Shown: positions 10,561 through 22,455 of the stretch, piece by piece | Layout of the letters: each line of letters starts with the position of its first letter | How positions within the stretch are numbered: the first letter of the stretch is position 1 | Origin: Liolophura sinensis | Lineage: Eukaryota > Mollusca > Polyplacophora > Chitonida > Chitonidae | NCBI RefSeq assembly: GCF_032854445.1 | Contig: NC_088304.1 | Coordinates: 15,165,850-15,229,849 of the forward strand | Direction of reading: 5' to 3' | DNA: 64,000 nt | Made by a program: the position numbers and the translations under genes | The notes under the pieces: model-generated | What the model saw: the letters and a program-made list of their open reading frames with translations, nothing else | Database searches by the model: none | Told to the model about the DNA's origin: nothing

Positions 10561-13500
10561 TTTCACTTTACGCCAGAAACTAAAATGGTTGTGTAATAAG
10601 CTGTTTTAGGAACCAATTTCTGACAGCGGTTGCCTCTTGAATTTGATCCCATGACCTCGGGTTCGTAGCAACCTGCCAATATGTTGACGCTAGTGCGCTT
10701 GATTGACATTTTCCGTGTCGCTGAAATTGCAGTCCCTAACATAATAATACCGAATGACCCATACCCTTGTTGGATTCGAACGCACGACCGAAGCTTAAAA
10801 TCAATTTTCGCCCGCACACTTGATGTCAGTATACTGATGTTTGTTTCACTTCCGGGGGCCACGTGCTCTGAACCTACACTGCACAAAGACTTACACTCAT
10901 AACATAAATATCAAAAACAGCATAATTCCACTGGGAATAAAATCCATCCCCACTGAATCTGACAGCTCCGAAACTATAGGGCCTAAATGTGAACACAGTG
11001 GCTCCTTTCGCGGCGCCATGTACCTTCTGGCTCCTTTAACAGTGGATTTAGGTCGGTTCCCAAACCGACCGCTAAATCTGTTCGGTAATAGTAATAGGAA
11101 TGATCAGTCCATGTCTCTCAGGTAGGTTATAAATAAATCCTCAGACAGCCCTATCGATTTTTGTCTAAACGCCGAAACCGTCCTTCTTGTTCACAGTGCC
11201 GCTTTAGTTCCAGCGAGACACGCTTAAAACCCCGCTCCCTCACATATAACTGTTTTGCATGTCGAGATGTATTTCGGTACTTAGCAGAACTCCATCATCT
11301 TTAAAGCGTGTTTTTCACGAGGTATTTATGGAAAATTTCCGCCAGGATGCGATCAGAAATGAGGACCGGGAAGTCTCAAATCCAGGAGGCCTGCTCAGGC
11401 GCACTGCCAAGGTATACGTGCGGCACGCGAACCGGCAAGAAAACGGATTATTGATGTAACCACTAGCCTTCCACTGTGTTTACAATGTACCGTCTTGAGC
11501 GATACGGCGGTCTAAGGGAGATAACCGTACGCTCCGCGAGATTTCTCTCCTCGTTTTCAGTGCGGCACAGTGAGAATACCTCCTTTTATAACATTGTAAC
11601 ATTAATACATTGGACGTCATGCATGACATATGTAAATAAAGTCATCCGGTTTAAAGGTACGTTTAATGTGGCATAAATTAACTCGTAAGATTTATCTAGC
11701 CTGGGCCGAACTATAGGCCTACACAAAATATCCACGCCATTCGTATACCTGATGTCTCCGTTATTTTGTAGTCAGGGGCGTAGGAAGCAATTTCAAAGTT
11801 TTTGAGGGGGGGGGGGGGGGGGGGGGGGCAAGTGTCCCAACAAAAAAGGCGAGGGTCCATGGGCCGCCAAGGCCCCGGAAGTTCTAAAGGAACTATATCG
11901 CCTTAGAGACGATATGCCGTCTCTGTCGTATGTGCCAACTGAGGTGTTATTGACTATTTAAGCCTGCCTGAAAAAATTGAAATAGACGTTCAGTTCAATT
12001 GTTGACGCTTTTGTCTGGAGAACCACGGGTCAACAAAGAACACTGTAACAATTTATCCAGAATTCAACATTAAATTTATGTATGTCGGAGAAAGGTTGGT
12101 GTAGATTGACTAATACAAGCATTTAACTCGTATAGAGGAGAATCGGTGGAAAGAAACATCCATGTTTTTACTGGGCTTATGTGGTAAACTTGCCGGAGTA
12201 TTCGCGCTGGCTTGCTTTCGATTGAAATAAATGTCATTCACATGTATACATACACTTTTTCATCAGGCCTTTGGCTCAGAAAAAAAAAGGCGTGCGTTTG
12301 ATTTAGGGGAATTTAGGTCGGTCCCCAAACCAGTAACGCGCCAAAGTCGGTGGTTACAACGGTTACTTACCTTTCCTTCACCGATGAATCTTGCAAAGTG
12401 AAGTGATCTTGGAATGACGATATAGCATAATGAAATAAATAACTCAACACCGATGAATGCATATATTGTACAAATATATTAATTATTCTGCTTTTGGGGA
12501 TGAATAGAACCGTAACGTCATCGCATTGAAACACAGTCACTAAATTAGAAAAAAAAGATTGTGTTTGGAGACAAATGAGTCCACATTTTTGTCAAACTGT
12601 AGATGATTTGCCCAACCTGGAGAGAATGGTATATATTAATATATGCCACTTCAATATGTGTACTGAAAGTTAAAACAAGCAAACCTACATGAACCTATGT
12701 AGTTTTGGTACATTATCAGTTTGGAAAAACAGGTAAATATATCTTCGTGACACTATATCATGTGATCTGGAAAAGCAAAATCTTAGAGAAATAATCAAAA
12801 TTCACAACCTTACAACAATTGCAGGCGTGGTTACATGGATGCAGAAAATACAAAACCGACGTTGCAGAAAAATTATTTTAAAAAGACCATTATTTCAGTA
12901 CACGTGACATGAACATTTGTACTTCAAAAACCGCCTACGCTAAGTAACTCTCATAAAAAGGAAGGAAAACAATAAACTGAACTATGTGTCAAACTCCATG
13001 AAAAATGTTCAGGTGGCTGGATTTATTTTAAAGTGGAACTCGACGAAGTTTGTCAAGCGGCTCCATTTCAATCGACTGACGAGTCCCATCTAAGAGAGCT
13101 AACTCATAAACATATATAAATATGTAGGCCGACGGACGAAAACAAAAAGAAATGTAGGCCCTATATTATCAATGTGCACTGGGAAAATTGCAGTTTATCA
13201 TGTTTAGTTTACCGAGAAAATATATTTGCAGTAGTGCAATGGAAATTTAAAAATGCCCAAAATGGTTTCTCTCTCACGCAAGCCGAGTAATAAATAAAAA
13301 AAACAAGATACATTTATCCTTAAAACTCATGTTGGTGATGACGGCGCGTCAACCAAAATGTGTTCAAATGCCAACAAGGCAAAGTGGAGTGTAATTCGTG
13401 GTTCCTGGCAAGGAGCAGAAGGTGATAAATAACATGGAGCCAAATGGGCAAAATGCTGATAGATTATTAAATTTCAAGGTGTTTCAGGACATCCTGATTA

Positions 13501-13786
13501 CTTTTCGAGGAAAAAACTTACCTACAAGCTATATTTTTTCTTTATTTTGATACTAAAATCTTTGTCATTGGGTGTCTCACCTGGGTTAAATTCACCTTTA
13601 TCCACCCCAATACTTTAATCACGTGACCAAGGAGTCTGCTGATGACTGGCTTAGAGCAGCTATGACGTCACTGCAAAACTATGATTTGTGTTACAGATTC
13701 CCAATGACAGCAGGTAAGATTGGAGTGAATTTCTTGTTCAATTTGTGTGTGCGTTTGAAGGTTTTAAACACTGATTTCAATTCATG
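10561..13786. other. Gene-free stretch
   Basis: It contains tRNA-like SINE head remnants around 10640-10810 and the G-run at 11806. Otherwise only diverged non-coding sequence; short open frames at 10563-11676 look random. Confidence 0.45.
11806..11828. repeat. G homopolymer, 23 bases, inside a repeat-like context
   Basis: An unbroken G-run follows CAGGGGCGTAGGAAGCAATT. CAGGGGCG-type ends followed by G-rich tracts are common in non-autonomous DNA transposons, but I found no matching inverted end nearby. Confidence 0.6.
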
Positions 13787-14220
13787 CTTTCACGGCATCG
13801 TCTCCGCTCTTGCATTTTGAGGAGGTGTCGTATCGGTCACACACGTGCTACGCATGGGTATTTGTTGAAAGGAGAAGATGCTCCTCATTGTTTTGCTTGT
13901 GATCAACGGTTCATAGTCAAGCACATATTGCTTGACTGTGGCGACTTTGCTCCTGCGCGAGATTCCTTTTATCACGTGAGCTCTCTTGCAGAACTTTTCA
14001 GTTCTGTAGAAAGTGATACTATTTTTGATTTTCTCTCTACCATTGGTATGGCAGGAAAGCTGTGATTTTAAACTACCGTCTGTGTTTGTTATGTGACTTC
14101 TGATGTCCTTTTTTGACTGACTAGTAAATGACTTATCCGTCGTAGATCTTGACGTTTTATTGTCGTGATAAAACTGAAATATTGTTGAAAGCGACGATAA
14201 AACTTTCACTCACTCACTCA
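13787..14220 (+). mobile_element. 3' fragment of a non-LTR retrotransposon (LINE) with (ACTC)n tail
   Basis: The frame 13784-14065 reads RIGHTRATHGYLLKGEDAPHC, then CDQRFIVKHILLDC, then FDFLSTIGMAGKL and a stop. This is the familiar C-terminus of a Jockey/CR1/I-type LINE ORF2 (IGHT block and a CCHC-like Cys-His cluster). About 150 bases of 3' UTR follow, ending GCGACGATAAAACTTTCACTCACTCACTCA. Nothing of the RT domain lies upstream, so the copy is 5'-truncated, as is usual for LINEs. Confidence 0.8.
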
Positions 14221-14559
14221 CCCTTAACTCATGTCATTAAAGAGTTGTGTTGTGGAATGGGTTGTGCATCTGTAGTCTGGACATGGCTTAAAAAGACGAC
14301 GTATAATACAACCTAGACGGAAACCGATAAGGTTCGGGTTACGTAAGCGGAAACAGCTGCGTCCTCGGGTTATAGAAATAACTCGCGCCTGATTGGTTAA
14401 AACGGATCGCATTCGCTTGTCTCAATGTGCGCTAACTTGCTTACTTTAAACTGCGATATCTTGGTTGTACAACATAACAGAAAAAAGTTATGCTTTGTAA
14501 ACTTCCTGTGGGATACTATATTGATGCATATACATTTGGTCTAGCCTTGTCTTTTCTTG

Positions 14560-14765
14560 GGCTCAGTTGGTTAGCGCGCTAGTGCAGCGTTCAGCTCATG
14601 CTGGCTTCCTCTCTGGCCGTACGTGGGAAGGTTTGTCATCAACCTGCGGATGGTCGGGGGTTTCCGCCGGGCTGTGCCCGGTTTCCTCCCACCATAATGC
14701 TGGCCGCCGTTGTGTAAGTGAAATATTCTTGAGTATGGCGTAAAATACCAATCAAAAAAATAACT
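14560..14765 (+). mobile_element. SINE family A with internal deletion in the head
   Basis: The A box region (GGGCTCAGTTGGTTAGCGCG) is present. The B box is deleted, and the rest runs to GGCGTAAAATACCAATCA plus an A-rich tail. Confidence 0.88.
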
Positions 14766-14878
14766 AACTGACAATACCTTTGTTTAAAACCTTTGTGTAA
14801 AAGCATGTGAAGATTCGCGTACATGCCAAGAATATGCTGGAAAACATTCGTTCTTCAGTTCGTGAAGATTTCAAATAT

Positions 14879-14884
14879 TTTATT
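14879..14884 (-). terminator. Likely polyadenylation signal of the SDS-like gene
   Basis: An AATAAA hexamer on the minus strand lies about 130 bases past the stop codon at 15011, with no closer canonical hexamer seen. This is positional inference only. Confidence 0.5.
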
Positions 14885-15010
14885 CATACATCATACAAAT
14901 TCATATAATAGCACTGGTCATCAATACACCGGCATTTTGCTTTGCAATATTCACAAGGCTCCTGTGCTCTTTTAATGCATGTGTCAAAAATTTCGGCTGT
15001 ACAATTTGAG

Positions 15011-18000
15011 TTACAAACAGAAGTCTTTCTTCCACTTCTGTAGCAGTTCCCCGCTGACCGATGACCCTCCGCACACGATGACCAGCGCTGACTTGACCTC
15101 TCCCAACCTGCCCTCCCCCTGCAGTTTGGGGATAACGTTACTGTAAATGGCTGCCAATGCTGCGCCACACGCAGGTTCTACCATCATTCGGTGATCGTCT
15201 GCAACGAAGAAAACATGCCACAATAATCACTAACTCCGCCAGGTGATTGTTTTTGCAGGTGTCTGTGTGTCTGTCAGTAACTTTAAGGGAAACGTTATGT
15301 AGAAATATGGATGAACGACTGGACAATTCTTGTCTATCGATAGACAGAACAGAGAGAAGATTTGCTCTCTCGCATGCAGTGTCTTCTATTACTTTAATAG
15401 GTTGCGTGCGTTCACATTTACTAGCCCTTTCTTACGACCAGGTCCAGTTGCCACTAATATTCATATTCGACGAGTTTTACGTGATGACAAAGTCTCTGTA
15501 AAAAGGACAAGGCCAACGATTTTGGACTGGATTTCAGTCGTTTCTAGATCCTTTTTATAAAAAAGGGTTATGTGAAACCCAAAAGATCGTCGGTAACAGC
15601 TTCAGTTCAAATGGCAGCCTAAGTTGACAGGACATTTAAATTCGTGTTGACAACAGGTACCCCCCCCCCCCCCACACACACAAAAAGCTTACTTCATAAC
15701 GGCTAAAAATACAAATATCCCCAATTATTCAAAATGGGTAAATCCCCAAATTCTGTTCATCATCCCCACCAAGCTTCGTAAAGAAAACTGTTGGAATATC
15801 TGACCCAAACATAAAACATTAGCCTACCCAACAAAATTGAATAGCACTGGCTAAGATAAAATGGCAAAGTCAAAAACCTGATAATTTGAATAAAAATACA
15901 AACTAATTATTTAAAATTATTTATTTCATGAAGTCTTCAAAGCATGCCCATCGTCCCTACCAAGTCTCAGCAAGATGGTATAAAAACTGTGGCAACAGCT
16001 GACCCAACAAAAACATTACCCTGGCCTACTATAGTACTTGCGTGGATAAAATGGTTAAGTCCAAAACCTGATAATTTGAATAAAAATGCAAACATTCCTA
16101 ATTTATAATTAAAATAAGTAATTGTCCAAATCATGTTCATCATTCCCACCAAGTTTCATAAAGGTGATGTGAAGACTGTGTGACTCAATACCTCGCCTTA
16201 TTTTTGTAACGGCGAGATTATAAGATCCGTGGCCACTTAAATCAGTCTTAATATATTAACATTGAGGCGCGGTCACAACTGAGGCGCGGACAAAATACGA
16301 TGATTTTGAATTTCAACCAGTGCTCGCCGCGCCTTGATTACATTAGGTCTACTACCGAAGTGGTGTTCAGTCATTCAATTACTCAGTCTGCATTCTAGAG
16401 GCAGGAGTTCAGAAATTCAGTTTCTGCATTGCGTTTGCCATGTTATTATGGCCAGGCAGTGAAATATTGTCGAACAAGGGGAGCTAACTCCTTGCGCCAT
16501 TTTAGCTTTGCTGTGAAACGGGTGACGCTCTTCACGCGATTGTCTAAATTTAAACAATAAAAAAAAATACTAGATAGGTGTTTTACGCCGTACTCGAGAA
16601 TATTTCACTTATGTACGACGGCAGCAAGTATTATGATAGGATGAAGCCGGGCAGAGCCCGGAGGAAATCCTCGACCATCCGCAGGTTACGGAGAAAGCCA
16701 GCATGAGCTGTACTCACAGCGATCGCATTTGTGAGGGGCTCCTGGGTCAATGAGCTGCGCTAACCACCAGTCCACGGAGGCCCCCGTAGTGCAGCGCATA
16801 GTGTCTTTCAAAAATTGTGAATCTATGTTTCGCAAAAGACGTATACGTATACCAGCCGTCAATCAAAATGGGCGTTGAAGGTCACTAATCGCAAGACCAA
16901 TTCCAAAACAAGTTTTAACACAAGTCACCAAGGATCTAAGAAAGTATATGTAGTGCGAAATGAGGACGGAACCATGGACTGAGAAAGAATCAACTGTTTT
17001 CAATGATGTTGGAAACATGCAAGGTAGGCGAATAGGTGAAATCAGTATTTAAATCGCATACCATGCTAGTATATAAGTTGTCAATAATAAAAAATGTATT
17101 TCAGTTGTGCTTTGAGTGCAGCTATTCATATATAAAGCGATCTAATTCAACACGATGCATATACCGCCCCTATCCCCGGGTTAGTTTTGGCAGTAATAAC
17201 TTGTGACATTGATTGAAATCGTCACATAACACAGAGGATGTAACAAATGCTATGACATATGTACACTCCATGTGCAGGACCTACTGGTATATAGCTGTCC
17301 ATGCAGGAAAATAACGTAAAATGTCAACCAGACAGGAAACCGTTTTGATCTTCGTACAAAACAGGAAGGGCGAACGAAATTGTCATCCTAATGTTATAGG
17401 ACAGGAAAATGCCAATTTTTGTATCACTAGCCATAACAATACCTGCGAATCTCAGACATGCGCTGATAGCATCCCGGTCCTCTACAACTTCCGAGATGAG
17501 GGGTCGTTCCTGGGAATACTGAAGACTCCTCTCACACGGTGTCTTGGCGGCCAGACAGAGTGCCACACTAAAACAGAAACTGAGAGTTAACCAAGTGCCA
17601 AAATCTCCAATGCAGAGACAGAAATGAAGCAGTTACTCCCAAATACAGAGACCGCAATGGGGCAGTTATGCCACAATCTTCCACCTTTCCTTCCGGCTCG
17701 ACTCCGCATAGGAGCATTTATTCCACTCCGAGAGACCGTAATTGGTGGCTGCCATTCAAGAGAGCTTTCTAGTTCTCTTAAGACGAAAGCAGTGCCGGCC
17801 GTATGGTAACTTAAAGGAAAGCGATATTTCACTGGTGACCCGCTATCAAAGAGAAGACACTATCAGGATGTTACACGTACCATAAATGATGAAGTTAAGC
17901 GCGACATTAAACACCAAGCAAACATACGAACACAAAACAACCAACCAACCTTGTAATGGTGGAAAGGGTGACTAGGTGCCCTGCCTTGACGCTCTGGTTA

Positions 18001-21000
18001 AAACTGTCTACACCGATCGTTTCCATACAGAGTAAGGGTACCTCGCCCCACCCCACCTCGTTCATCCCCTGGGCCACCCCACACAACAAACCACCACCCC
18101 CACGGACAGAATGACCACATCCGGCCGTCGTGAGAGCTGCTCTGCTGATTCCTTTATCATACTTGTATGACCTTCCCTATAAATGGAAAAAAGAATTTCT
18201 CTAATTAGATCTTTATTACTTAATTTATTGCTGTTTTACGCGGTACTCAAGAATATTTCACTAAGATGACCCTGTTCAGCATTACGTTGGAAGGTAATCG
18301 TGCTGATCCCGGGGGACCCAATTTTTACAGTAATGATTGCGGATTTGATTTTTCCGTGTTGTGAGAATTTGATGAAGCGATCGTGCATTATTCTTTTAAT
18401 GGCCACCCCGAGCGCCCATAAGTGCTTTACTTTCAAAACTACTAACTCCTTACCAGTATGGTCGTGGTGTTTAAATGCATCCCGATGTGTTTAAAAGCTT
18501 TTTCAGCCAGATGGGTAGAAGCGCCGCCTCCCACCAACATACTCACATCGTATATCAAAGCAGGAATTCCCCGCCAAAAAAAATAGAAAAACTGACGAAA
18601 TTTAGTCCACATATCAATGTATTGTAGAACAGATCTCTCCATGTAGGAACTACACCTCTACAGTGCTTCAGCAGGCTTCACCACAAAGCCCTGAATTCTG
18701 TGCAACAATGTGAAGTATAGTCTTCAAAGCTAATACCAATTTCCACAATAACGTTCAGCACAAACAACCAAAGAAGTCAGAAAGTATATAAAAAGAGATT
18801 AGGACGGCTTCCTCAAAGGGAGCATGCCAACAGTTTTTGCTGATGATGGTAGACAAAGAGAAATCTTCTAGGCAAAATGAATTAAATCAAAGCCTGTACC
18901 ATGCTAGTGTATAATCACCCTCATGTATCTTAGTTGCGCTCTGACTGCAACTGTTTATCAATCCAACATGGCGATTGCATGTGTACTATATTGAATAGAA
19001 ACACATCTAGGAACGTTAGCGTGTCATTAGACACCGCATTCAATGTGAGGAAATATGATTAGTGTTAAGACGAATATTGAACACAATACAAAGGTCTTAC
19101 CATACGTCTTTGTTGTCAAATGGATGGACATATACAAAACCTACAAAGAAAGGAAATAATTAAAAACTCACAGGTAAGCTCGCTGTTTGTCAAAACCTAA
19201 CAGCTTACAACGTTTAAACTCTGCACTATACTTTTTCGCCAGCAGCTTGCGTGCCTTGAAAACATAGGAACGGAATATTGGCTTTTCAATAAGGATGTGT
19301 CGCGTGAAGCTCTGGTTTCAGAGAAAGTAGACATGCGCGTGTATGTAAGGTTCTTTGAGGATTAAGATACTAACATACGCGGGCTATCAATTACCTGGTT
19401 GCTCGCAGAGTTTGAGTGCATACGAGTTGGCTTCGTCCCACACTTCTCCATGGATTTCAACTTCAGCACCCTGTGATATGAACAGGTAAAGAGAGGTGTC
19501 ACAAGTATATGAACCCTATAGTTTCAAAAACAACGTTGTTCATTGATGATACAGGTGTAGATGTCAAAAGATGTCAAAATCAAATTTAAATACGACCAAG
19601 CATGTCGTTTTTATGAGACGAAAATTTCAACAAACAATTCAAGCCATATAACCCAATTGAAATGTACAAAAAAGTATACCTTTAGAACCGTGCGTCCGTT
19701 CGTTCACTGAAAAAAACGTCAGTTGACGTGGATTTTAAAACTTTATGAATTCAACACACAATAACACATACATGAAGGTTACACACGATTTAGGAGAAAT
19801 ACAAATCTGATAAACTTACATAATAAGTCCGAAGCTTGTCCGCTACAAAATTCGGGGTACTTTTAGGAAGTACGATTCGTGCGGGTATCTTCAGCGCCTG
19901 CGCAGAATATGCCGCTGCTAGACCAGCATTTCCGCCGGAAGCACATACTATCGTCTTGCAACCTCTTTCTTTTGCCTGTGGTGAAACGGAAATAGAAATT
20001 CATTTCTTCACACATAGTTCAATTTAATTTACCCATGAATGGTTTCTCCGCTTTTTCTCCACCCATAGAGATGACCATCATAGTAGAAATACTTTTGATT
20101 TTGGCGTAAAAAAAAACAACTGAATACGTGTAATACATTCAAGGAAATTTTAATATGGTAGGTTTTTCGCACACTTTGACGCAGCTCTACAGATCAAAGA
20201 CCCAACTGATGTTCTACAGGATAACACCGTATTACAATAGAAACGAGACACATGAGAAGAGAAAACAGAACAGGGAAGCCCACCAAAATAAGATCAATCA
20301 TATACCTTGGAACGTCAACGGAAACTTCTCCAAGAAGACGATTGTAGTTCTGTGTATTTTAGGGTGTAAAGTCTTTTTTTGCTGCCAGCCTGCCGTTTTT
20401 GGTGTACAGGTGCATGCTTGGTATCAAAATGATGGAAATTGTCTAAGCTTTGGGCAGGTATGAGTTTTAATGGTGAAAGTTTGAAATTCTGGGCGAGAGG
20501 ACACAAGGAGACAGATGGTGATGAGGCTGCGAGTGACGTCCCCTTGGCGTTGCTAGGCACCCCTCCCAGCTGCCGGCATGGAAAGGTCCAGATTTTGACG
20601 GTCAATCTATGTCAAGATTTTTACAGCTTCTTTCTCACAGGCTGGGCCAGGTATGCACCACAGCTTATTGGCCTCGGAATGTTTGGGACTGAGCTACAGC
20701 GCTACACGTTAACATTGTCGCTTATGGAAAACTAATGGGGGTCTGTGGCCAAATGCGCTGTGCTGTCTAACCGTCAGTATGTGAGGCGGAGGAACAGTTT
20801 GAAATAAAGCACGAATCTCGCAGGTCACCACCAGGCGAAAGGAATCATGGGAGACAATCTTAAACTAATCAGCTAATCTATCCGTGAATTACGATAGTTG
20901 AACTCAGATTTTAGACGTTTCCCCACTTGGGGCTCATAGTCTTCACTCTGTTTGTTGGTGTTGTGTTGTGAACTTCCGTAAAGTTCCGTAATATTCCGTA

Positions 21001-22167
21001 AATGGACTATCTTTTTGACGACATGCAACCATAGATGTAATATGCAGTTTTGTGTGAATTAACAGCACAATGTAGGAAGAAAGGGTTCTGTTTAACAGCA
21101 ACAACACAGAATTCTCTGCTGTAAATGAGTACCACATCTTTCCTTTACAAGCGCAGTGTAGGCCGCTTCGGTGGCCTAATAGTCAGAGCGTCCGCCTCGA
21201 GGTCGGGACGTCCGCTTCGGGGGCGTTAGATCCAGGGTCAATCCTGTCTCGGGTCACACCTAAGTCCTTAAAAGAGGAAGTTATAACTTCCTCGCTCGGC
21301 GTTCAGCATTAAGAGGATAGTGTAACGACTGGTTGACCCGTATCAGTATAAAATGGCTCGGGTGGGGCCACTTACTTGCTTTCAGTGAAGCAGTACCAGA
21401 TAAAAGAGCAGTGGAAACTCGTCCTGCAACAAGGAGGCACATTATATACACTCTAAGTATTCCTTCGTCATCATATGACTGAAAAATTGTTAAATACGAC
21501 ATTAAACGCCAAACACTGACTCACTCACTCACTCGAAGTCGGGAGGCCGGCAAAATGATAGGATCTCAACTCCGGATCGGATCATAGCAAAGATTTTAAA
21601 AATGGTACTTGTTTCTACCTCACTTGTACTGAGAGGTTAGAGCAAGAAAAGTCAGTATAATGTGACTGGGTGGGGTTTCTTGTCTTGTGTCTTCCGCACG
21701 ATACATCAGTAGCGGAAGCACTCTGGCAGCATGGGTTCGCTCTGCCACAACACAGTAGGCTTATATGTACACACATCTATTGACTCTTCGTCTTCATATA
21801 TCTGACAGATTAAGTTAAGTGCGACGTAAAACCTCACACATACATACAACAAGACGTCATGTACACAGACACTGTGACGCATTACAGAAAAGAGCAAAAG
21901 TGTGCATTGCTTGGTTCGACTTCATCGTTTTCGGTAAATTAGACCAATCTTTTCCTTTACTGTTAAAGTGGGTTTTGTTGATTACAGCCTCACCTTTTTA
22001 CACTGATGACTTATCCCCCTGCACTTGAAGGACCCCGGGGGTTGAAGATTTTCCAGTTTGAGGAAGACATCAAATCCCGTGAGAAGTTTCATCGGCCTAC
22101 TATCTATGACTGGCGTCACCAAATAGAGCGGCGGGCTTGTTCCCGAGTTGTCTGTACGGGAATTCAT
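15011..22167 (-). CDS. SDS: L-serine dehydratase / threonine deaminase (SDS-like), 7 coding exons, one frameshift
   Basis: This is a PLP-dependent deaminase that would convert L-serine (and threonine) to pyruvate (2-oxobutyrate) plus ammonia in the cytosol. Coding exons in transcript order: 21994-22167, 19820-19975, 19395-19470, 19101-19140, 17950-18176, 17443-17567, 15011-15198. All have GT-AG borders and compatible phases. With one base restored the product would be about 328 residues, the length of human SDS. The Schiff-base lysine is in PPGSFKCRG (about residue 48). ASGGNAGLAAAYSA, HPFDNKDVWEGH, VEPACGAALAA and the C-terminal VIVCGGSSVS follow in family order. The ATG at 22167 lies just inside an exon whose acceptor is at 22169-22170, so a 5' UTR exon must lie upstream; I could not find it. 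Odd: exon 5 is one base short in a run of five Gs at the tetraglycine loop (expected SVGGGGLLCG), shifting frame. SDSL is the alternative family name. Confident in family, less so in intactness. Confidence 0.9.
15660..15673. repeat. C homopolymer in SDS intron 6
   Basis: There are fourteen Cs, then a short CA run. Confidence 0.8.
15690..16190. repeat. ~190 bp tandem repeat, about 2.5 copies, in SDS intron 6
   Basis: CCACCAAG-type motifs at about 15766, 15956 and 16145, each preceded by a CATCATCCC-like block and followed by an A-rich CCTGATAATTTGAATAAAAA stretch, show a 190 bp period. Units are diverged. Confidence 0.75.
16570..16795 (-). mobile_element. SINE family A, near full length, in SDS intron 6
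   Basis: The tail side lies at left (GGTGTTTTACGCCGTACTCG) and a head with GAGGCCCCC at right. It has the same orientation as the host gene. Confidence 0.88.
16880..17300 (+). repeat. Intronic repeat copy 1 (SDS intron 6)
   Basis: AAGTATATGTAGTGCGAAAT, ACCATGCTAGTATATAAGTT and CAGTTGTGCTTTGAGTGCAG match, in the same order, a segment at 18720-19010. The end (GATTGAAATCGTCACATAAC, GTAACAAATGCTATG) matches 62095-62170. Confidence 0.55.
17585..17930 (+). mobile_element. Probable SINE related to family C, in SDS intron 5
   Basis: The end GTTAAGCGCGACATTAAACA / CCAAGCAAACATAC matches the family B/C 3' block with a CATAC-type tail. The body is diverged and the start is uncertain. It ends about 20 bases downstream of the SDS exon 5 donor. 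Confidence 0.5.
18071..18095 (-). other. SDS: One-base frameshift in the PLP phosphate-binding loop of the SDS-like gene
   Basis: Exon 5 reads in one frame through WEGHTSMIKESAEQLS and VVILSVG. It then continues in the +1-shifted frame as GGGLLCGVAQGMNEVGWGE. The switch falls in a five-G run (five Cs on the given strand, about 18087-18091) where six are needed for SVGGGGLLCG. Both flanking exon phases demand 228 bases, but the exon has 227. A homopolymer base-calling error is the simplest reading; a recent null allele is the alternative. Confidence 0.75.
18220..18332 (-). mobile_element. SINE family A 3' fragment, diverged
   Basis: CTGTTTTACGCGGTACTCAA and AGAATATTTCACT, followed by a diverged body, lie 44 bases upstream of SDS exon 5. 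Confidence 0.75.
18720..19010 (+). repeat. Intronic repeat copy 2 (SDS intron 4)
   Basis: AAGTATATAAAAAGAGATTA, ACCATGCTAGTGTATAATCA and AGTTGCGCTCTGACTGCAAC match copy 1 in order and orientation. Confidence 0.5.
21160..21537 (+). mobile_element. SINE family B, full length, (ACTC)n tail
   Basis: It has a tRNA-like head (GCTTCGGTGGCCTAATAGTC, GATCCAGGGTCAATCC) and the body GTTCAGCATTAAGAGGATAG, TGGTTGACCCGTATCAGTAT and CCTGCAACAAGGAGGCACAT. The 3' block GAAAAATTGTTAAATACGAC / ATTAAACGCC is followed by an ACTC tail. It lies in SDS intron 1. Confidence 0.92.
21700..21855 (+). mobile_element. Probable SINE 3' fragment, family C type
   Basis: GACTCTTCGTCTTCATATAT and GTTAAGTGCGACGTAAAACC with a CATACATAC tail. 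Confidence 0.5.
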
Positions 22168-22224
22168 CCTACAAATAATCAGGAATATCAAGATTTCTGC
22201 CCACTTCCTTCAATAATATTTAGG

Positions 22225-22455
22225 AGGAATTTATTTATTCATTTACTGGTGTTTCACTTACACGACAGCGGCCAGCACTACAGTGGGATTAAACCATGCA
22301 GAGCTCGGGGAAACCCCAAAACCACCGGCAGGTTACAGCAGACTTCCCCACATATCACAGGCGAGGAAACCAGCAAGAGTTGAGCTTGAACTCACAGTGA
22401 CCGCATTGATGAGAGGCTCCTGCGTCATCGTGCTGTGCTAGCATTCTAATTATAC
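22225..22455 (-). mobile_element. SINE family A, diverged
   Basis: A TTTATTTATTCATTTACTGG tail side is followed by GGCCAGCACTACAGTGGGA and a head with GAGCTTGAACTCACAGTGAC. The tail lies about 55 bases upstream of the first SDS coding exon. Confidence 0.8.

Noticed and set aside
11780-11860. DNA transposon beginning CAGGGGCGTAGGAAGC
   Set aside because: Only one candidate end is visible. No inverted partner or target duplication was found, so only the G-run is reported.
13623-13820. Coding exon upstream of the LINE fragment
   Set aside because: The frame (MTKESADDWLRAAM start) has no similarity to LINE ORF2 or any family I recognise.
14884-15168. Separate minus-strand gene of 94 codons
   Set aside because: It is an out-of-frame shadow of the last SDS exon and its 3' UTR.
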